Positions 8,693 to 18,430 of a stretch of 49,179 bases of DNA are shown one piece after another. The notes beneath the pieces were generated by a model. The model saw nothing but the letters and a program-made list of their open reading frames with translations, made no database searches and was not told the origin of the DNA. Location of the stretch: positions 1 through 49,179 of the forward strand of contig CAILCX010000056.1 of assembly GCA_903832775.1 (NCBI GenBank). The letters run 5' to 3'. Position 1 is the first letter of the stretch. Every line of letters starts with the position of its first letter. The stretch comes from an uncultured Methylobacter sp. (GTDB taxonomy: Bacteria > Pseudomonadota > Gammaproteobacteria > Methylococcales > Methylomonadaceae). Position numbers and translations under genes: made by a program.

Positions 8693-8715
8693 AGCCGGCA
8701 AATAACGGCTTTTTT
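8693..8715 (+). terminator. rho-independent terminator of the 53-aa gene
   Basis: AGCCG (8693-8697) pairs with CGGCT (8706-8710) around an 8-base loop, followed at once by TTTTT (8711-8715). The stem is short but correctly placed after the stop at 8683. Confidence 0.6.
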
Positions 8716-8722
8716 GTAGGAC

Positions 8723-9022
8723 TTATTTGGTCAATAAATCCTTTTTGCTTGAAGCAGGAGCAGAGGCTAACTTTAATTGCTGAGTAGGCGCTTCCTTCTT
8801 ACTAGTAGAGCTCTGGTCTGGCATAAACCCTGATTTTTTAGGCCTATTTACATCCGTATCAGCTATGTCAGCAGACAAATAGTCATTATAAAAAATAGGA
8901 ATAAAAAAAATAATCATTGCAGCAATGGCAACAAAAGCAGGGCTGATAATTCCTGCTAACCAGTAAGCAAGTGCGGCGCCGAATAACAGTCGAGTTGGGG
9001 TGGGTACTTTAATATATTTCAA
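8723..9022 (-). CDS. small membrane protein of unknown function, 99 aa
   Basis: The first 45 residues form two membrane-spanning stretches (LLFGAALAYWLAGIISPAF and VAIAAMIIFFIPIFYN). The C-terminal half is hydrophilic and low-complexity, rich in Lys, Ser, Ala, Thr and Gln (residues 60-99). No catalytic or binding motif is visible and I do not recognise the family. It is convergent with the 53-aa gene; their ends are 39 bases apart. The start at 9022 gives the full first helix. An inner-membrane location with a cytoplasmic or periplasmic tail is inferred from composition only. Confidence 0.55.
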   Translation of the reverse strand: MKYIKVPTPTRLLFGAALAYWLAGIISPAFVAIAAMIIFFIPIFYNDYLSADIADTDVNRPKKSGFMPDQSSTSKKEAPTQQLKLASAPASSKKDLLTK

Positions 9023-9175
9023 TGTGATTTATTTGGGTAAATAGTCGCCATTCTTAAACCCGATTTAGAAAGAGTGCGCGCAAACTGTATCAACTTTCAT
9101 GCCTGAATTGTTGGCAGTTGTTGTGGGTGTTTTTTTGAGAATGGGAGGAAATTGGGAAAATTTTCTTTCAGGCAT

Positions 9176-9208
9176 AAAAAAAGAGCTTTGCAGATTGCAT
9201 AAGCCCTT
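9176..9208 (-). terminator. rho-independent terminator of tRNA-Leu
   Basis: On the minus strand AGGGCTT (9207-9201) pairs with AAGCTCT (9188-9182) with one G-U pair. An inner TGCA/TGCA pair (9199-9196 with 9192-9189) extends the stem, and a run of seven T (9182-9176) follows. It lies 8 bases beyond the CCA end of the tRNA. Confidence 0.8.
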
Positions 9209-9216
9209 GATTTTTA

Positions 9217-9303
9217 TGGTGCCTCGGGCCGGAGTCGAACCGGCACGTCCTTACGAACGAGGGATTTTAAGTCCCTTGCGTCTACCAATTTCGCCACCGA
9301 GGC
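9217..9303 (-). tRNA. tRNA-Leu (anticodon UAA)
   Basis: The acceptor stem GCCTCGG (9303-9297) pairs with CCGAGGC (9227-9221), followed by discriminator A and an encoded CCA (9219-9217). The T-arm GGTTCGACTCC is present. The anticodon loop CTTAAAA gives anticodon TAA, and the long variable arm makes this a class II tRNA of 87 nt, normal for leucine. It decodes UUA and, by wobble, UUG. It has its own terminator downstream and a -10-like TATAAT upstream, so it is probably a monocistronic unit. Confidence 0.97.
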
Positions 9304-9327
9304 ATCGATAACTTTGATAAGATCGCT

Positions 9328-9333
9328 ATTATA
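9328..9333 (-). promoter_or_regulatory. -10 element of the tRNA-Leu promoter
   Basis: A perfect TATAAT on the minus strand lies 25 bases before the mature tRNA 5' end, followed by a GC-rich GCG discriminator-like stretch typical of stringently controlled stable RNA promoters. No good -35 hexamer is visible at the usual distance. Confidence 0.5.
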
Positions 9334-9540
9334 TAGCATCTAGCAAAATAAACCAGACCTAACATTAAAAAAGCTTAGCCACGGAAATTTTGTAGGGATT
9401 AAATAATCTGCATAAATTATATTCTTATAAAAAGTTTAATTTTTAAACACTTGTTTTGAAAATATTTACATGCCTAATAAAATAGTGCCGGATTGCAGTA
9501 CAATAAGCTCCTTATCTAACTGTTTACGCTTAAAATACTA

Positions 9541-12500
9541 ATGAATAAACAAAAAAAACTACTGCGTTCTGATATACGCTACGAATGTGGCGATGCTTTT
9601 TATGAGCGTGGACGTAGTTATTTTGAAAAGGGTTCGGTCCTTAGTTTGGATATTAAAAGCGAAGGGGCCCTTTTTGTCCAACTTAATTCATCGGTCAAAG
9701 GCAGCCATAAAACACCCTACAAGCAAAATATCCGCATAATTTGGCGGCCAGACTTTAGTGCGGCAGAAATTGAAGGGGACTGCACTTGTCCAATTGCTTA
9801 TAACTGTAAGCATGTTGCTGCAGCTTGCCTAAAGTATCAAAATTCCGATCAGCTTCTTTCGACAGCGGTTGTAAAACCGAGCTGTATTGGCTGGCTCGAC
9901 ACACTACATCAAAAAGTCCCAAAGCAAATTGATGTCCAGGATGAGTTTATTGCGTATATTCTAAAACCAGGTCATGTAAAACATGAATATACCGTTGAGT
10001 TTTTAATTACTAAGGTAAAGAAAACCGGTGGTCTGAATAAAGGTAGAAAAACCACTTTAAATAATCTTCGTTACAGTTATTCCTATCTTAATTATGTGCA
10101 ACCGGAAGATCAGGAAATTTCAAAGTTGCTGACTGCGCTAAATCCAACTTTTAAAGATGAACCACTGATTGTAGGATCGACCGGATATTTGGCATTATCC
10201 AAGCTACTGAAAACAGGCCGGTTGTATTCGCAAAATACAGATAAGGCTCCGCTAATAAAAGGATTGGATCGCGATCTATCATTTAAGTGGCAAACAGACG
10301 AGTCAGGGGCTTATCAATTAGTTGTTAAAATCGACCCCCTTGCGGTCATTTTGCTGACTGAGCCACCGCAATATCTGGATGAATCTTTGGGTGTGATTGG
10401 TGCTGTCAATACTCACAAGCTCTCGCTAGAACAATTAAAAAACATCCTGTCTGCGCCATTGATACCAGCTGAATATGCGGATGAATTTAGTCAGCGCCTG
10501 ATTATTGAGCATCCTGGACTGCCTTTGCCGGCACCTAGAAAAGTTGAGTTGATCGAGACAGATCAACTTAAACCGAAACCAAGACTTTTATTGTTTGGTC
10601 ATCAGGTCAACCCGCAACAATATAGTCATTATATGGCGGTTACTTTTGATTATGGCGAGTGGACGATCTCTGCAATTCCTTTTGAAGACTATAGTGTGGT
10701 AAAAACCGAGTTGGGCTTGGTACGGATTAAACGTAACCTGGATATTGAGCAACAGGAGGTTCAGCGATTGACCGAGCTTGGTTTTATGGTCACTACCTCC
10801 ATGGAAATCAGTAAGCAAGAACTGTTTTTATATAGCCCGGGGCAAATATCCCAAATGGACAGTGCCGCACGCTGGGGCAATTTCCTACAAAATACATTAT
10901 TGGAGCTGGAACAAGACGGCTGGCTTATTGAAATTGATGAAAGCTTTTTACTTAATTTCCAAACTGCGCAAAATTGGGATGCCGAAATCAGTGAAGGTCA
11001 GAATGACTGGTTTGAAATGCGTTTTAACATTGACATTGATGGACAATCTTTGCCTTTATTGCCGTTGATTATGCCAATTTTGGAAAACTATGATCTGGAA
11101 AATTTGCCAGAAATGCTCAGTATTCCTTTGGGCGACCATAATTATTTGAATTTGCCCTGCGATAAAATAAGACCGTTTTTAAATGTGTTGCTTGAACTGT
11201 TTAACAGTAGCACGCTGGATAAAGACGGCTCGTTAAAACTATCTCGATTTAATGCAGCCTTGCTGTCCGATTTGGAAGAGCATAACTATGGATTATTCTC
11301 TATCAGTGGTGGTGAGGCGCTACGCGAACTGGGACAAAAATTAAAAAACTTTACCGGTATTCAGGATGTTGCACCACCCAACAATCTGCAGGCGGAATTA
11401 CGTCATTATCAGCAACAAGGTCTCAATTGGCTGCAGTTCTTACGCGAATATAAGTTCTCCGGCATTCTTGCTGATGATATGGGCTTGGGGAAAACCATCC
11501 AGACGCTCGCACATTTGTTGTTGGAAAAACAAAGCGGCCGAATGAGTTTACCCAGTTTGATTATTGCGCCGACCAGTTTAATGAGCAATTGGCGACGTGA
11601 AACCGAACGTTTTACGCCGGATTTGAAAATCCTGATTTTACAGGGTACCGAACGCAAACAACTGTTTTATAAGATCAGGGACTATGATCTGATTTTGACA
11701 ACATATCCTTTGCTATCTCGTGATGAAGAAACGTTGCTGGAACATGAGTATCATTATCTGATTCTGGACGAGGCACAAACCATTAAAAATCCACTTTCCA
11801 AAGCGGCGCGTCTGGTCCGTCAGATTAAAGTCAATCACCGACTTTGTTTAACCGGCACACCCATGGAAAATCATTTGGGTGAACTTTGGGCGCAATTTGA
11901 CTTTTTAATGCCGGGCTTTTTAAGCGACAGCGCAACATTTAAAAAACGTTATCGCACGCCGATTGAATTGCATGGTGATAGTGAGCAAAGATCGCGGTTG
12001 TCACATCGCGTTGCACCTTTTATGCTCCGACGCACCAAACAGGAAGTCGCTACCGAATTGCCGCCCAAAACCGAAATTATTCGCTCGGTGCCGTTGTATC
12101 CAAAACAGGCTGCGTTATATGAAAGTATTCGTTTGACGATGGAGAAAAAGGTGCGTGATGCGATTTCGCAAAAAGGATTGTCGCGCAGTCATATTACCAT
12201 TCTCGATGCCTTGCTTAAGCTTCGCCAGACCTGTTGCGACCCTCGTACACTGAGGCTTGTTGAAGCGCAAAAAGTACAGGAATCAGCCAAGCTTGATTTG
12301 CTGATGGAGATGTTACCGGAACAATTGGAAGAGGGTCGTCGAATATTGGTATTCTCCCAGTTCACTCGAATGATTGCGCTGATTGAAAACGAACTAAACT
12401 CACGTAACATCGGTTACGCCAAATTGACCGGTCAAACTCGTAATCGCGATGAAGCTATAGAGTTATTTAAAAGTGGTGAGGTTAATGTTTTTCTGATTAG

Positions 12501-12795
12501 TCTGAAAGCTGGCGGAGTAGGTTTAAATCTGACTGAAGCTGATACTGTTATTATTTATGATCCTTGGTGGAATCCGGCGGCAGAAAGTCAGGCTGCAGAC
12601 CGTGCTCATCGAATAGGCCAAGATAAACCGGTTTTTGTTTATAAATTGATCACCGAAAATACCGTAGAAGAAAAGATTATCGCCATGCAAGATAAAAAAC
12701 GAGCCTTGGCTGAAGGTATTTACAAAGATGGCAATAAAGAGGAATCATTAAAACTGACAGCGGAAGATCTGACTGCTTTGTTTGAACCAATGTGA
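9541..12795 (+). CDS. SNF2-family helicase with N-terminal SWIM zinc finger
   Basis: The 1084 residues fit a bacterial Swi2/Snf2 ATPase. A SWIM zinc-binding motif of CxC-x5-CxH type is seen at C81, C83, C89 and H91 (CTCPIAYNCKH). A long central region matches the bacterial SNF2-associated domain. The ATPase core has motif I DDMGLGKT (about 643-650), motif II DEAQ (about 741), SAT-like TGTPMEN, and the C-terminal motifs V-VI ending ESQAADRAHRIGQ. Such proteins use ATP to translocate on duplex DNA and displace bound proteins. In bacteria their targets are mostly unknown, with RapA (RNA polymerase recycling) the best-studied relative; this protein is not RapA by domain order. It stands alone, converging on the 145-aa gene with only 12 bases between ends. 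It appears intact. Confidence 0.9.
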   Translation: MNKQKKLLRSDIRYECGDAFYERGRSYFEKGSVLSLDIKSEGALFVQLNSSVKGSHKTPYKQNIRIIWRPDFSAAEIEGDCTCPIAYNCKHVAAACLKYQNSDQLLSTAVVKPSCIGWLDTLHQKVPKQIDVQDEFIAYILKPGHVKHEYTVEFLITKVKKTGGLNKGRKTTLNNLRYSYSYLNYVQPEDQEISKLLTALNPTFKDEPLIVGSTGYLALSKLLKTGRLYSQNTDKAPLIKGLDRDLSFKWQTDESGAYQLVVKIDPLAVILLTEPPQYLDESLGVIGAVNTHKLSLEQLKNILSAPLIPAEYADEFSQRLIIEHPGLPLPAPRKVELIETDQLKPKPRLLLFGHQVNPQQYSHYMAVTFDYGEWTISAIPFEDYSVVKTELGLVRIKRNLDIEQQEVQRLTELGFMVTTSMEISKQELFLYSPGQISQMDSAARWGNFLQNTLLELEQDGWLIEIDESFLLNFQTAQNWDAEISEGQNDWFEMRFNIDIDGQSLPLLPLIMPILENYDLENLPEMLSIPLGDHNYLNLPCDKIRPFLNVLLELFNSSTLDKDGSLKLSRFNAALLSDLEEHNYGLFSISGGEALRELGQKLKNFTGIQDVAPPNNLQAELRHYQQQGLNWLQFLREYKFSGILADDMGLGKTIQTLAHLLLEKQSGRMSLPSLIIAPTSLMSNWRRETERFTPDLKILILQGTERKQLFYKIRDYDLILTTYPLLSRDEETLLEHEYHYLILDEAQTIKNPLSKAARLVRQIKVNHRLCLTGTPMENHLGELWAQFDFLMPGFLSDSATFKKRYRTPIELHGDSEQRSRLSHRVAPFMLRRTKQEVATELPPKTEIIRSVPLYPKQAALYESIRLTMEKKVRDAISQKGLSRSHITILDALLKLRQTCCDPRTLRLVEAQKVQESAKLDLLMEMLPEQLEEGRRILVFSQFTRMIALIENELNSRNIGYAKLTGQTRNRDEAIELFKSGEVNVFLISLKAGGVGLNLTEADTVIIYDPWWNPAAESQAADRAHRIGQDKPVFVYKLITENTVEEKIIAMQDKKRALAEGIYKDGNKEESLKLTAEDLTALFEPM

Positions 12796-12807
12796 GTTGA
12801 ATATATC

Positions 12808-13245
12808 TTAAACTCTAAATTGCTTCATCCATTGATAAAACGTGGTGTCAGTTACTTTATCATGCGCCCATTTTAACCAGGCAGTGATGTAGGTATAAAT
12901 GATTTTCAAAAAAGCGAAGCTGAGTAACTGTGGTTTAGTCAAGGCAAAGACGCGGGCCACCAGTAAAGTGCCGAGTAATTTGGCTAAAATTTCAATCAAC
13001 AAGCCTTGTAAAATTAGTCCTTTCGCAATCAAAAAAAATGCCAGAATATTGATGGGAGCAACTATCAATATTGGAATACTAAAAGCCACCAGCGCCATGT
13101 TTGGCTCCGTCTGTCTAAGCCATTGCTCAACTTGCTCCAGGTGTAAGAATTGAGATAAAGAGCGTCCCAAAGCTGTCAGTAAATCCCAAAGCCATTCCTC
13201 AAGGATTAGGAAAATAGCTAAAAGCGAAAGTAATATTTTTTTCAT
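12808..13245 (-). CDS. small membrane protein of unknown function, 145 aa
   Basis: An N-terminal hydrophobic segment (MKKILLSLLAIFLILEEWLW) is followed by an amphipathic region with Gln/Glu (about 30-48). Two further membrane segments lie at about 52-98 (ALVAFSIPILIVAPINILAF and AKGLILQGLLIEILAKLLG), and an aromatic, positively charged C-terminus follows. I believe conserved hypothetical proteins like this occur next to unrelated genes in other proteobacteria, but I cannot name a family or function. It is a single-gene unit downstream of the SNF2 helicase on the opposite strand. Confidence 0.6.
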   Translation of the reverse strand: MKKILLSLLAIFLILEEWLWDLLTALGRSLSQFLHLEQVEQWLRQTEPNMALVAFSIPILIVAPINILAFFLIAKGLILQGLLIEILAKLLGTLLVARVFALTKPQLLSFAFLKIIYTYITAWLKWAHDKVTDTTFYQWMKQFRV

Positions 13246-13322
13246 TTTAAGTTAATATTTTTTGATTCTTTCATGATCTACGCAAAGTTCAAAGTTCACT
13301 CAATTCAAACAAAATGCCAAAC

Positions 13323-13360
13323 AAAAAAGGCTCGCCAGACTTCACTTGACGAACCTTTTT
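13323..13360 (-). terminator. rho-independent terminator of the TIGR04073-type gene
   Basis: On the minus strand AAAAAGGTTCG (13360-13350) pairs with CGAGCCTTTTT (13334-13324) with one G-U pair, closing a 15-base loop and ending in T6. The A-tract on the other arm means it could also work in the plus direction. It lies 19 bases after the stop of the gene at 13379. Confidence 0.85.
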
Positions 13361-13378
13361 GGCTTAAATTCGTGAAGG

Positions 13379-13933
13379 TTATTTCTTCATTTCTTTCTTA
13401 AAAACCTCATCCAATTTCTGATTGGCTTCCTGTCTGTACTGCTTCGAGTTATCAATAGCTTGTGGTTTTGGATCCGTTAAAACAGGAGCAGCAGTAGGTA
13501 TTTGGATTTGAGCGTCAACAACGGGTTCTGCGATTTCTTGCGTTTTGTCCAAACGAAACGCAGGCCCATAAGTTGTATCCACATCAAAATCATCCCAGAT
13601 ATAAGCAGGTTGAGTGATGGGTTTAGTGGGTAGCGGTATGGTAATTAAATCGGCAATGCCAACGCCAAGACGTCCAGCTGTGTGAACCAGACCTTTAAAT
13701 AAACCGCCCACAATTCCATAAAAAACATTGCTTTTATTCGATGTGTTAATCATGCTTTTAGGTATTTCTAATGGAGCAGTAGTCAAATTAGCAAGGGCAT
13801 TAACAGCTTTGCGACCCACTTTACTGCCATAACTTGATTGTCCCGACTGATTAGCCGCAAATGTTGCAGAGGCATGGACAGCTAGCAGACCAGTTAATAA
13901 AAAGAATACAAAAAAACGATTTACTTTACGCAT
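13379..13933 (-). CDS. exosortase system-associated protein, TIGR04073-like
   Basis: The 184 residues start with a signal peptide (residues 1-26, cleavage near ATFAA/NQ). The conserved core is YGSKVGRKAVNALANLTTAP then LEIPKSMINTS, a Gly-rich membrane-associating stretch (YGIVGGLFKGLVHTAGRLG) and PTKPITQPAYIWDDFDVDTT. I recognise this as the TIGR04073 pattern, found in genomes with exosortase/PEP-CTERM surface-protein systems; its molecular role is unknown. The tail (about 135-184) is Gln/Lys-rich and not part of the conserved core. No exosortase or PEP-CTERM protein is in the window. It follows tex by 51 bases on the same strand but has its own terminator. Confidence 0.75.
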   Translation of the reverse strand: MRKVNRFFVFFLLTGLLAVHASATFAANQSGQSSYGSKVGRKAVNALANLTTAPLEIPKSMINTSNKSNVFYGIVGGLFKGLVHTAGRLGVGIADLITIPLPTKPITQPAYIWDDFDVDTTYGPAFRLDKTQEIAEPVVDAQIQIPTAAPVLTDPKPQAIDNSKQYRQEANQKLDEVFKKEMKK

Positions 13934-13984
13934 GGCAAAACCTGTTGGTGTGTTTATAGTAAAATCAGTATAGCAGAGCTGGCA

Positions 13985-16267
13985 TTATTTACTCATCCGT
14001 GCTTTAGCAAAAACGTCTGCCATAGTGCCATGGATTGGAATTTGCGGCTTGGGTTTATAGTCGGACTTTTTTTGTTGATTCCGTTCGGGTCTGACTTCGC
14101 TAGCTTCAGGATTGGTTTTCATGGACAAGGCTATCCGTTTTCGTTCGACATCGACTTCCATGACGGTAACTTTAACCATATCTCCGGTTTTAACGGCGTC
14201 TCTGGGATCTTTGACAAAGTTGTCGGATAAATGAGAGATATGCACCAGTCCATCCTGATGCACGCCAATATCAACAAAGGCACCAAAGTTTGCAACATTG
14301 GTCACTACACCGTCCAGTTTCATGCCAACGACAAGATCAGTGATTTTTTCGATGCCAGCCTTGAATTCAACGCTTTTAAATTCCGGCCTGGGATCGCGAC
14401 CCGGCTTTTCAAGCTCTTGCAAGATGTCGGTGACTGTCGGCAGACCGAAATGTTCGTTGGTATATTGTCCAGGATTTAAACCTCTTAAAAACTGACTTTG
14501 ACCAATCAGATCGCGAATCGATTTTCCGGTGTCGGCGATAATGGCTTCAACCACAGGATAAGCTTCAGGGTGCACGGACGAGGCATCCAGCGGGTTATCA
14601 CCATCCATGATGCGCAGAAATCCTGCCGCCTGTTCATAAGCTTTTTCGCCTAAACGGGGCACTTTTTTTAATTGCTTGCGATTGGCAAACGGGCCGTTTT
14701 CATTACGAAAAATAACAATATTTTCGCTGATACTGGCAGATAATCCGGAGACCTGTTTTAACAAGGACACCGAGGCAGTATTTACGTCAACGCCAACCGC
14801 GTTAACACAATCCTCGACTACAGTATCAAGGCCTTTGGCTAACTGAACCTGATTGATATCATGCTGATACTGACCCACGCCGATCGATTTTGGATCGATT
14901 TTAACCAGTTCTGCCAAGGGATCCTGCAAGCGTCTAGCGATAGACACCGCGCCGCGCAAAGTCACGTCCAAATCAGGAAATTCTTTGGCCGCCAGTTCAG
15001 ACGCGGAATACACCGAAGCACCAGCTTCCGACACGGTAATCTTGGTAAATTTAAGATCACTGTGTTTTTTCATCACATCGGCGACCAGTTGGTCTGTTTC
15101 TCTTGAACCTGTACCATTACCTATGCTGACCAAATCAACTTTATGTTTTTGTATCAGTTTTGCGAGGGAGTCAATCGATCCATCCCAGTCCTTGCGTGGC
15201 GGATGCGGGTATATAGTGTCAGTGCCTAACACTTTTCCGGTTGGATCAACAATGGCAACCTTAACGCCGGTGCGGATGCCGGGATCCAGTCCCATCGTCG
15301 CTTTTGGCCCAGCAGGTGCGGCCAATAACAAGTCTCTTAAATTACTGGCGAAAACCCGGATGGCTTCGAGTTCCGCGGCTTCGCGCAATCTCAGTTTTAA
15401 ATCAAGATCGATTCGGGTGTATAGTTTTATCTTCCAGGCAAAACGAGCCGTTTCTGCCAGCCAGACATTGGCAGGTTTTGAGTTGTCAGTAATATTAAGC
15501 CGTAAGGTAACAAACTGAACACAAAGATCATGCTCCAGTTTATCGTCAGTACCGGGTTTGAGAGTCAGGTTTAACATATCCTCATTGCGACCCCGAAATA
15601 AAGCCAATGCCCGGTGCGAAGGAATTTTGTTAATGGCTTCCTGGTAATCGAAATAATCTTTAAACTTTTCGGCGGCCTGTTCTTTTCCGGTTACAACCGT
15701 GGCATGTACTATGCCTTTTTGCCAGATACGTTCGCGCAGTTCAGCCAATAATTCAGCGTCTTCAGAAATGCGTTCCATGATAATTTGTCTGGCGCCATCC
15801 AGTGCAGCAGCAATATCGGGCACACCTTTTTCTGCATTAATATAAGCAGTAGCGACTTGCTCAGGAATCAGGCTACGATCTGCCAACAAGGCATCAGCCA
15901 GCGGTTCAAGTCCTGCTTCGCGGGCAATTTGCGCTTTAGTCCGACGTTTGGGTTTGAAAGGTAAATATAAATCTTCAAGTAGCGTTTTGGTGTCGGCATC
16001 CAGAATGGCTTTTTCCAGTTCTGGTGTCAATTTGCCTTGAGAGTTAATGCTATCCAGAATGGTTTTGCGCCGGGCGTTAAGCTCACGCAAATAGCCCAAA
16101 CGTTCTTCCAGCAGTCTTAATTGTGTGTCGTCCAAGCCGCCGGTCACTTCTTTTCGATAGCGTGAAATAAACGGAACAGTCGCTCCTTCATCCAACAACT
16201 CGACAGCAGCGCTGACTTGCTTGATATTAACGGCTAATTCTTGGGCAATTCGGTGGAGTACGTCCAT
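13985..16267 (-). CDS. tex: Tex transcription accessory protein (S1 RNA-binding)
   Basis: The 760 residues match Tex in length and order. An N-terminal helical region ([20 protein letters not shown]) is followed by a YqgF/RNase H-like domain (about 325-450, with the [18 protein letters not shown] start), helix-hairpin-helix repeats (about 490-560, [18 protein letters not shown]) and a C-terminal S1 domain (about 645-720, [20 protein letters not shown]). Tex binds nucleic acids and influences transcription and RNA turnover. A Lys/Arg/Pro-rich tail follows the S1 domain. It is transcribed with the TIGR04073-type gene on its 3' side and is separated from tpx by 160 bases that carry a REP-like palindrome. 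Confidence 0.97.
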   Translation of the reverse strand: MDVLHRIAQELAVNIKQVSAAVELLDEGATVPFISRYRKEVTGGLDDTQLRLLEERLGYLRELNARRKTILDSINSQGKLTPELEKAILDADTKTLLEDLYLPFKPKRRTKAQIAREAGLEPLADALLADRSLIPEQVATAYINAEKGVPDIAAALDGARQIIMERISEDAELLAELRERIWQKGIVHATVVTGKEQAAEKFKDYFDYQEAINKIPSHRALALFRGRNEDMLNLTLKPGTDDKLEHDLCVQFVTLRLNITDNSKPANVWLAETARFAWKIKLYTRIDLDLKLRLREAAELEAIRVFASNLRDLLLAAPAGPKATMGLDPGIRTGVKVAIVDPTGKVLGTDTIYPHPPRKDWDGSIDSLAKLIQKHKVDLVSIGNGTGSRETDQLVADVMKKHSDLKFTKITVSEAGASVYSASELAAKEFPDLDVTLRGAVSIARRLQDPLAELVKIDPKSIGVGQYQHDINQVQLAKGLDTVVEDCVNAVGVDVNTASVSLLKQVSGLSASISENIVIFRNENGPFANRKQLKKVPRLGEKAYEQAAGFLRIMDGDNPLDASSVHPEAYPVVEAIIADTGKSIRDLIGQSQFLRGLNPGQYTNEHFGLPTVTDILQELEKPGRDPRPEFKSVEFKAGIEKITDLVVGMKLDGVVTNVANFGAFVDIGVHQDGLVHISHLSDNFVKDPRDAVKTGDMVKVTVMEVDVERKRIALSMKTNPEASEVRPERNQQKKSDYKPKPQIPIHGTMADVFAKARMSK

Positions 16268-16345
16268 TTATCGGGTTCTTTCTAATATTTATGTGGATTT
16301 TAAGTGCGAAGCACTGTTAGCTTAAATCGCAACGCAATTGCATAG

Positions 16346-16372
16346 GATGTGTTGAACAAAGTGAAGCGCATC
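16346..16372. repeat. REP-like imperfect palindrome
   Basis: GATGTG (16346-16351) faces CGCATC (16367-16372) with one G-U pair, around an AACAAAGTGAAGC-type centre. This 'GATG...GAACNAAGTGAAG..CATC' form resembles the short intergenic REP-type repeats common in gammaproteobacterial genomes. It sits between tpx and tex and has no T-run, so it is not a classical terminator. A genome-wide copy count would be needed to confirm a family. Confidence 0.4.
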
Positions 16373-16426
16373 TATCTCGATTATCACGCTTTCGCTCCTC
16401 ATCTTACGCAGTACATGAACTCCATT

Positions 16427-16921
16427 TTACAACACCGCTAGGGCTTGTTCATAATCCGGTTCATCTGCAATTTCACCAACCAACTGCGTATAGAGCACTT
16501 TATCGTTTTCATCAATAATGACGATGGCTCGTGCAGTCAAACCTGCAAGGAAGGTATCGACGATATTAACACCATAATCTTGGCCAAAACTGGAACGAAA
16601 AGTTGAAAGCGGAATGACATCTTTTAAGCCTTCCGATTCACAAAACCGGCTTTGTGCAAAAGGCAGGTCGCCAGAAATAGCCAACACCACGGTATTGTCC
16701 AGATGCGAGGCCTTTTGATTGAATTTGCGTGTGGATGCGGCGCAGGTTGGGGTGTCAAGGCTAGGTACGATATTCAGTACTTTTCTTTTCCCGGCATAGG
16801 TTGCAAGAGTAACATCGACCAACTCGCGACTAGTCAGGACGAAAGCAGGGGCATCGCTACCCACTAAAGGCAATTCGCCAGAGGTGTTAAGAGGTTTGCC
16901 TTGGAAGGTGATGGTAGCCAT
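16427..16921 (-). CDS. tpx: thiol peroxidase Tpx
   Basis: This is a 164-residue atypical 2-Cys peroxiredoxin, the full family length. The peroxidatic Cys is C60 in [11 protein letters not shown] and the resolving Cys is C94 in [11 protein letters not shown], the pairing that defines Tpx. It reduces hydroperoxides (lipid peroxides preferred in known relatives) using thioredoxin, in the cytoplasm or periplasm; no signal peptide is seen here. It is a single-gene unit between der and tex, with spacers of 107 and 159 bases. Intact. Confidence 0.96.
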   Translation of the reverse strand: MATITFQGKPLNTSGELPLVGSDAPAFVLTSRELVDVTLATYAGKRKVLNIVPSLDTPTCAASTRKFNQKASHLDNTVVLAISGDLPFAQSRFCESEGLKDVIPLSTFRSSFGQDYGVNIVDTFLAGLTARAIVIIDENDKVLYTQLVGEIADEPDYEQALAVL

Positions 16922-17028
16922 GAGTATTTCCTCTAGTGGTTTGTTTAGGAATGGAAAAATATATTACATTTGTATTTGATTCGATTGTGAGAGGCGCTTG
17001 TCACGCCCTATTACTTTAATCTTTAAGC

Positions 17029-18426
17029 TTAATCCCTGCTCTTGCTCTTAACCCGCTTCATCAGGCGCTCCTTCTTTTTTACCTGCCAATCGGTCAGTTT
17101 GTTCTTTTGTCCGTGAAACGGATTAACCGGCGATTTAAAGACCAAGCGTATCGGGGTTCCTACCAGCCCCATTTTGTCCCGATAATAGTTCATCAAATAA
17201 CGCTTGTACGATTCCGGCAAGACATCGGTTTGTATACCGTGAATCACCACAATCGGCGGATTTCTTCCGCCCTGGTGGGCATATTTTAATTTAATTCGAC
17301 GCGAATTAATGATGGGTGGTTGATGTGCGGTGGTTGCTTCTTTGAGGATTCGGGTTAGCATCGGTGTCGACATATCGAGCATGGCCGCCGCATACAATTG
17401 CTGTACCACATCAAACATTTTGCCAACGCCACTACCATGCAGCGCAGAAATAGGATGTTTTTCGGCAAACTCAAGGAACGACAGCTTCACATCGAGTTGA
17501 CGATTAATCGTAACCTTTTGCTCGGCGCTAATGCCGTCCCATTTGTTCAGCCCGATAATCAAGGCTCTACCGGCTTCCAATACCAAACCTAACAAATGCG
17601 CGTCCTGATCGGTGATGCCTTCTTGCGCATCAATCAGATAAATCACTACATTGGATTTTTCAATCGCCTGCAATGATTTAATAACGCTAAACTTTTCGAT
17701 GGTCTCTGATATTTTCGATCTTCTGCGCATCCCGGCGGTATCGACCAGCGTAAACAGCTTGCCATTACGTTCAAAAGGTATGTAAATGCTGTCGCGTGTT
17801 GTTCCGGGTTCATCAAAAACAATAACGCGTTCTTCACCCAGTAAACGATTGACTAACGTCGATTTACCAACATTAGGTCGACCAACCACGGCGATACCAA
17901 TACCGCCGTGTGCCTCTTCAACAATACTTGCGTCAGCAGGTAACAACTGATTAACTTTTTCCAGTAACTCAGGTATGCCTTTCCCATGTGAAGCAGCGAT
18001 CTGCACCGGCTCGCCGAGCGCCAAAGAATAAAAATCCGAGGCGGCCATATTGCCATCAAGACCGTCAACTTTGTTCGTGACCAGTACTACCGGCTTTTGC
18101 AGCTTACGAAGAGTATCCGCAATTACCTTGTCAGAAGCGCTTAAGCCCTCGCGGGCATCAACCATAAAAAACACAATATCAGCTTCTTCAAGTGCAACCT
18201 GCACCTGCTTTCTGGCAAAGCTTTCTATGCCTTCAGCATCATCGGCAATACCGCCGGTATCAACAACCAGACAGGGACGGTCGCCAAGTTTGACACGTCC
18301 ATATTGTCTGTCTCTGGTCAAGCCTGAAAAATCCGCGACCAAGGCATCTCGGCTACGAGTTAAGTAATTGAATAAAGTTGATTTTCCAACATTAGGTCTC
18401 CCGACCAGAGCTATTACAGGTAACAT
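17029..18426 (-). CDS. der: ribosome biogenesis GTPase Der (EngA)
   Basis: The 465-residue tandem GTPase has G1 motifs GRPNVGKSTL at residues 8-17 and again at about 182-191, two DTGG/DTAG switch motifs, NKVD and NKWD specificity motifs, and a C-terminal KH-like domain (about 355-440). Der is essential for 50S ribosomal subunit assembly. The Lys/Arg-rich C-terminus (KKKERLMKRVKSKSRD) is typical. It is the last gene of the ndk-to-der cluster; its start lies 4 bases after the bamB stop. Confidence 0.98.
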   Translation of the reverse strand: MLPVIALVGRPNVGKSTLFNYLTRSRDALVADFSGLTRDRQYGRVKLGDRPCLVVDTGGIADDAEGIESFARKQVQVALEEADIVFFMVDAREGLSASDKVIADTLRKLQKPVVLVTNKVDGLDGNMAASDFYSLALGEPVQIAASHGKGIPELLEKVNQLLPADASIVEEAHGGIGIAVVGRPNVGKSTLVNRLLGEERVIVFDEPGTTRDSIYIPFERNGKLFTLVDTAGMRRRSKISETIEKFSVIKSLQAIEKSNVVIYLIDAQEGITDQDAHLLGLVLEAGRALIIGLNKWDGISAEQKVTINRQLDVKLSFLEFAEKHPISALHGSGVGKMFDVVQQLYAAAMLDMSTPMLTRILKEATTAHQPPIINSRRIKLKYAHQGGRNPPIVVIHGIQTDVLPESYKRYLMNYYRDKMGLVGTPIRLVFKSPVNPFHGQKNKLTDWQVKKKERLMKRVKSKSRD

Positions 18427-18430
18427 ATTT

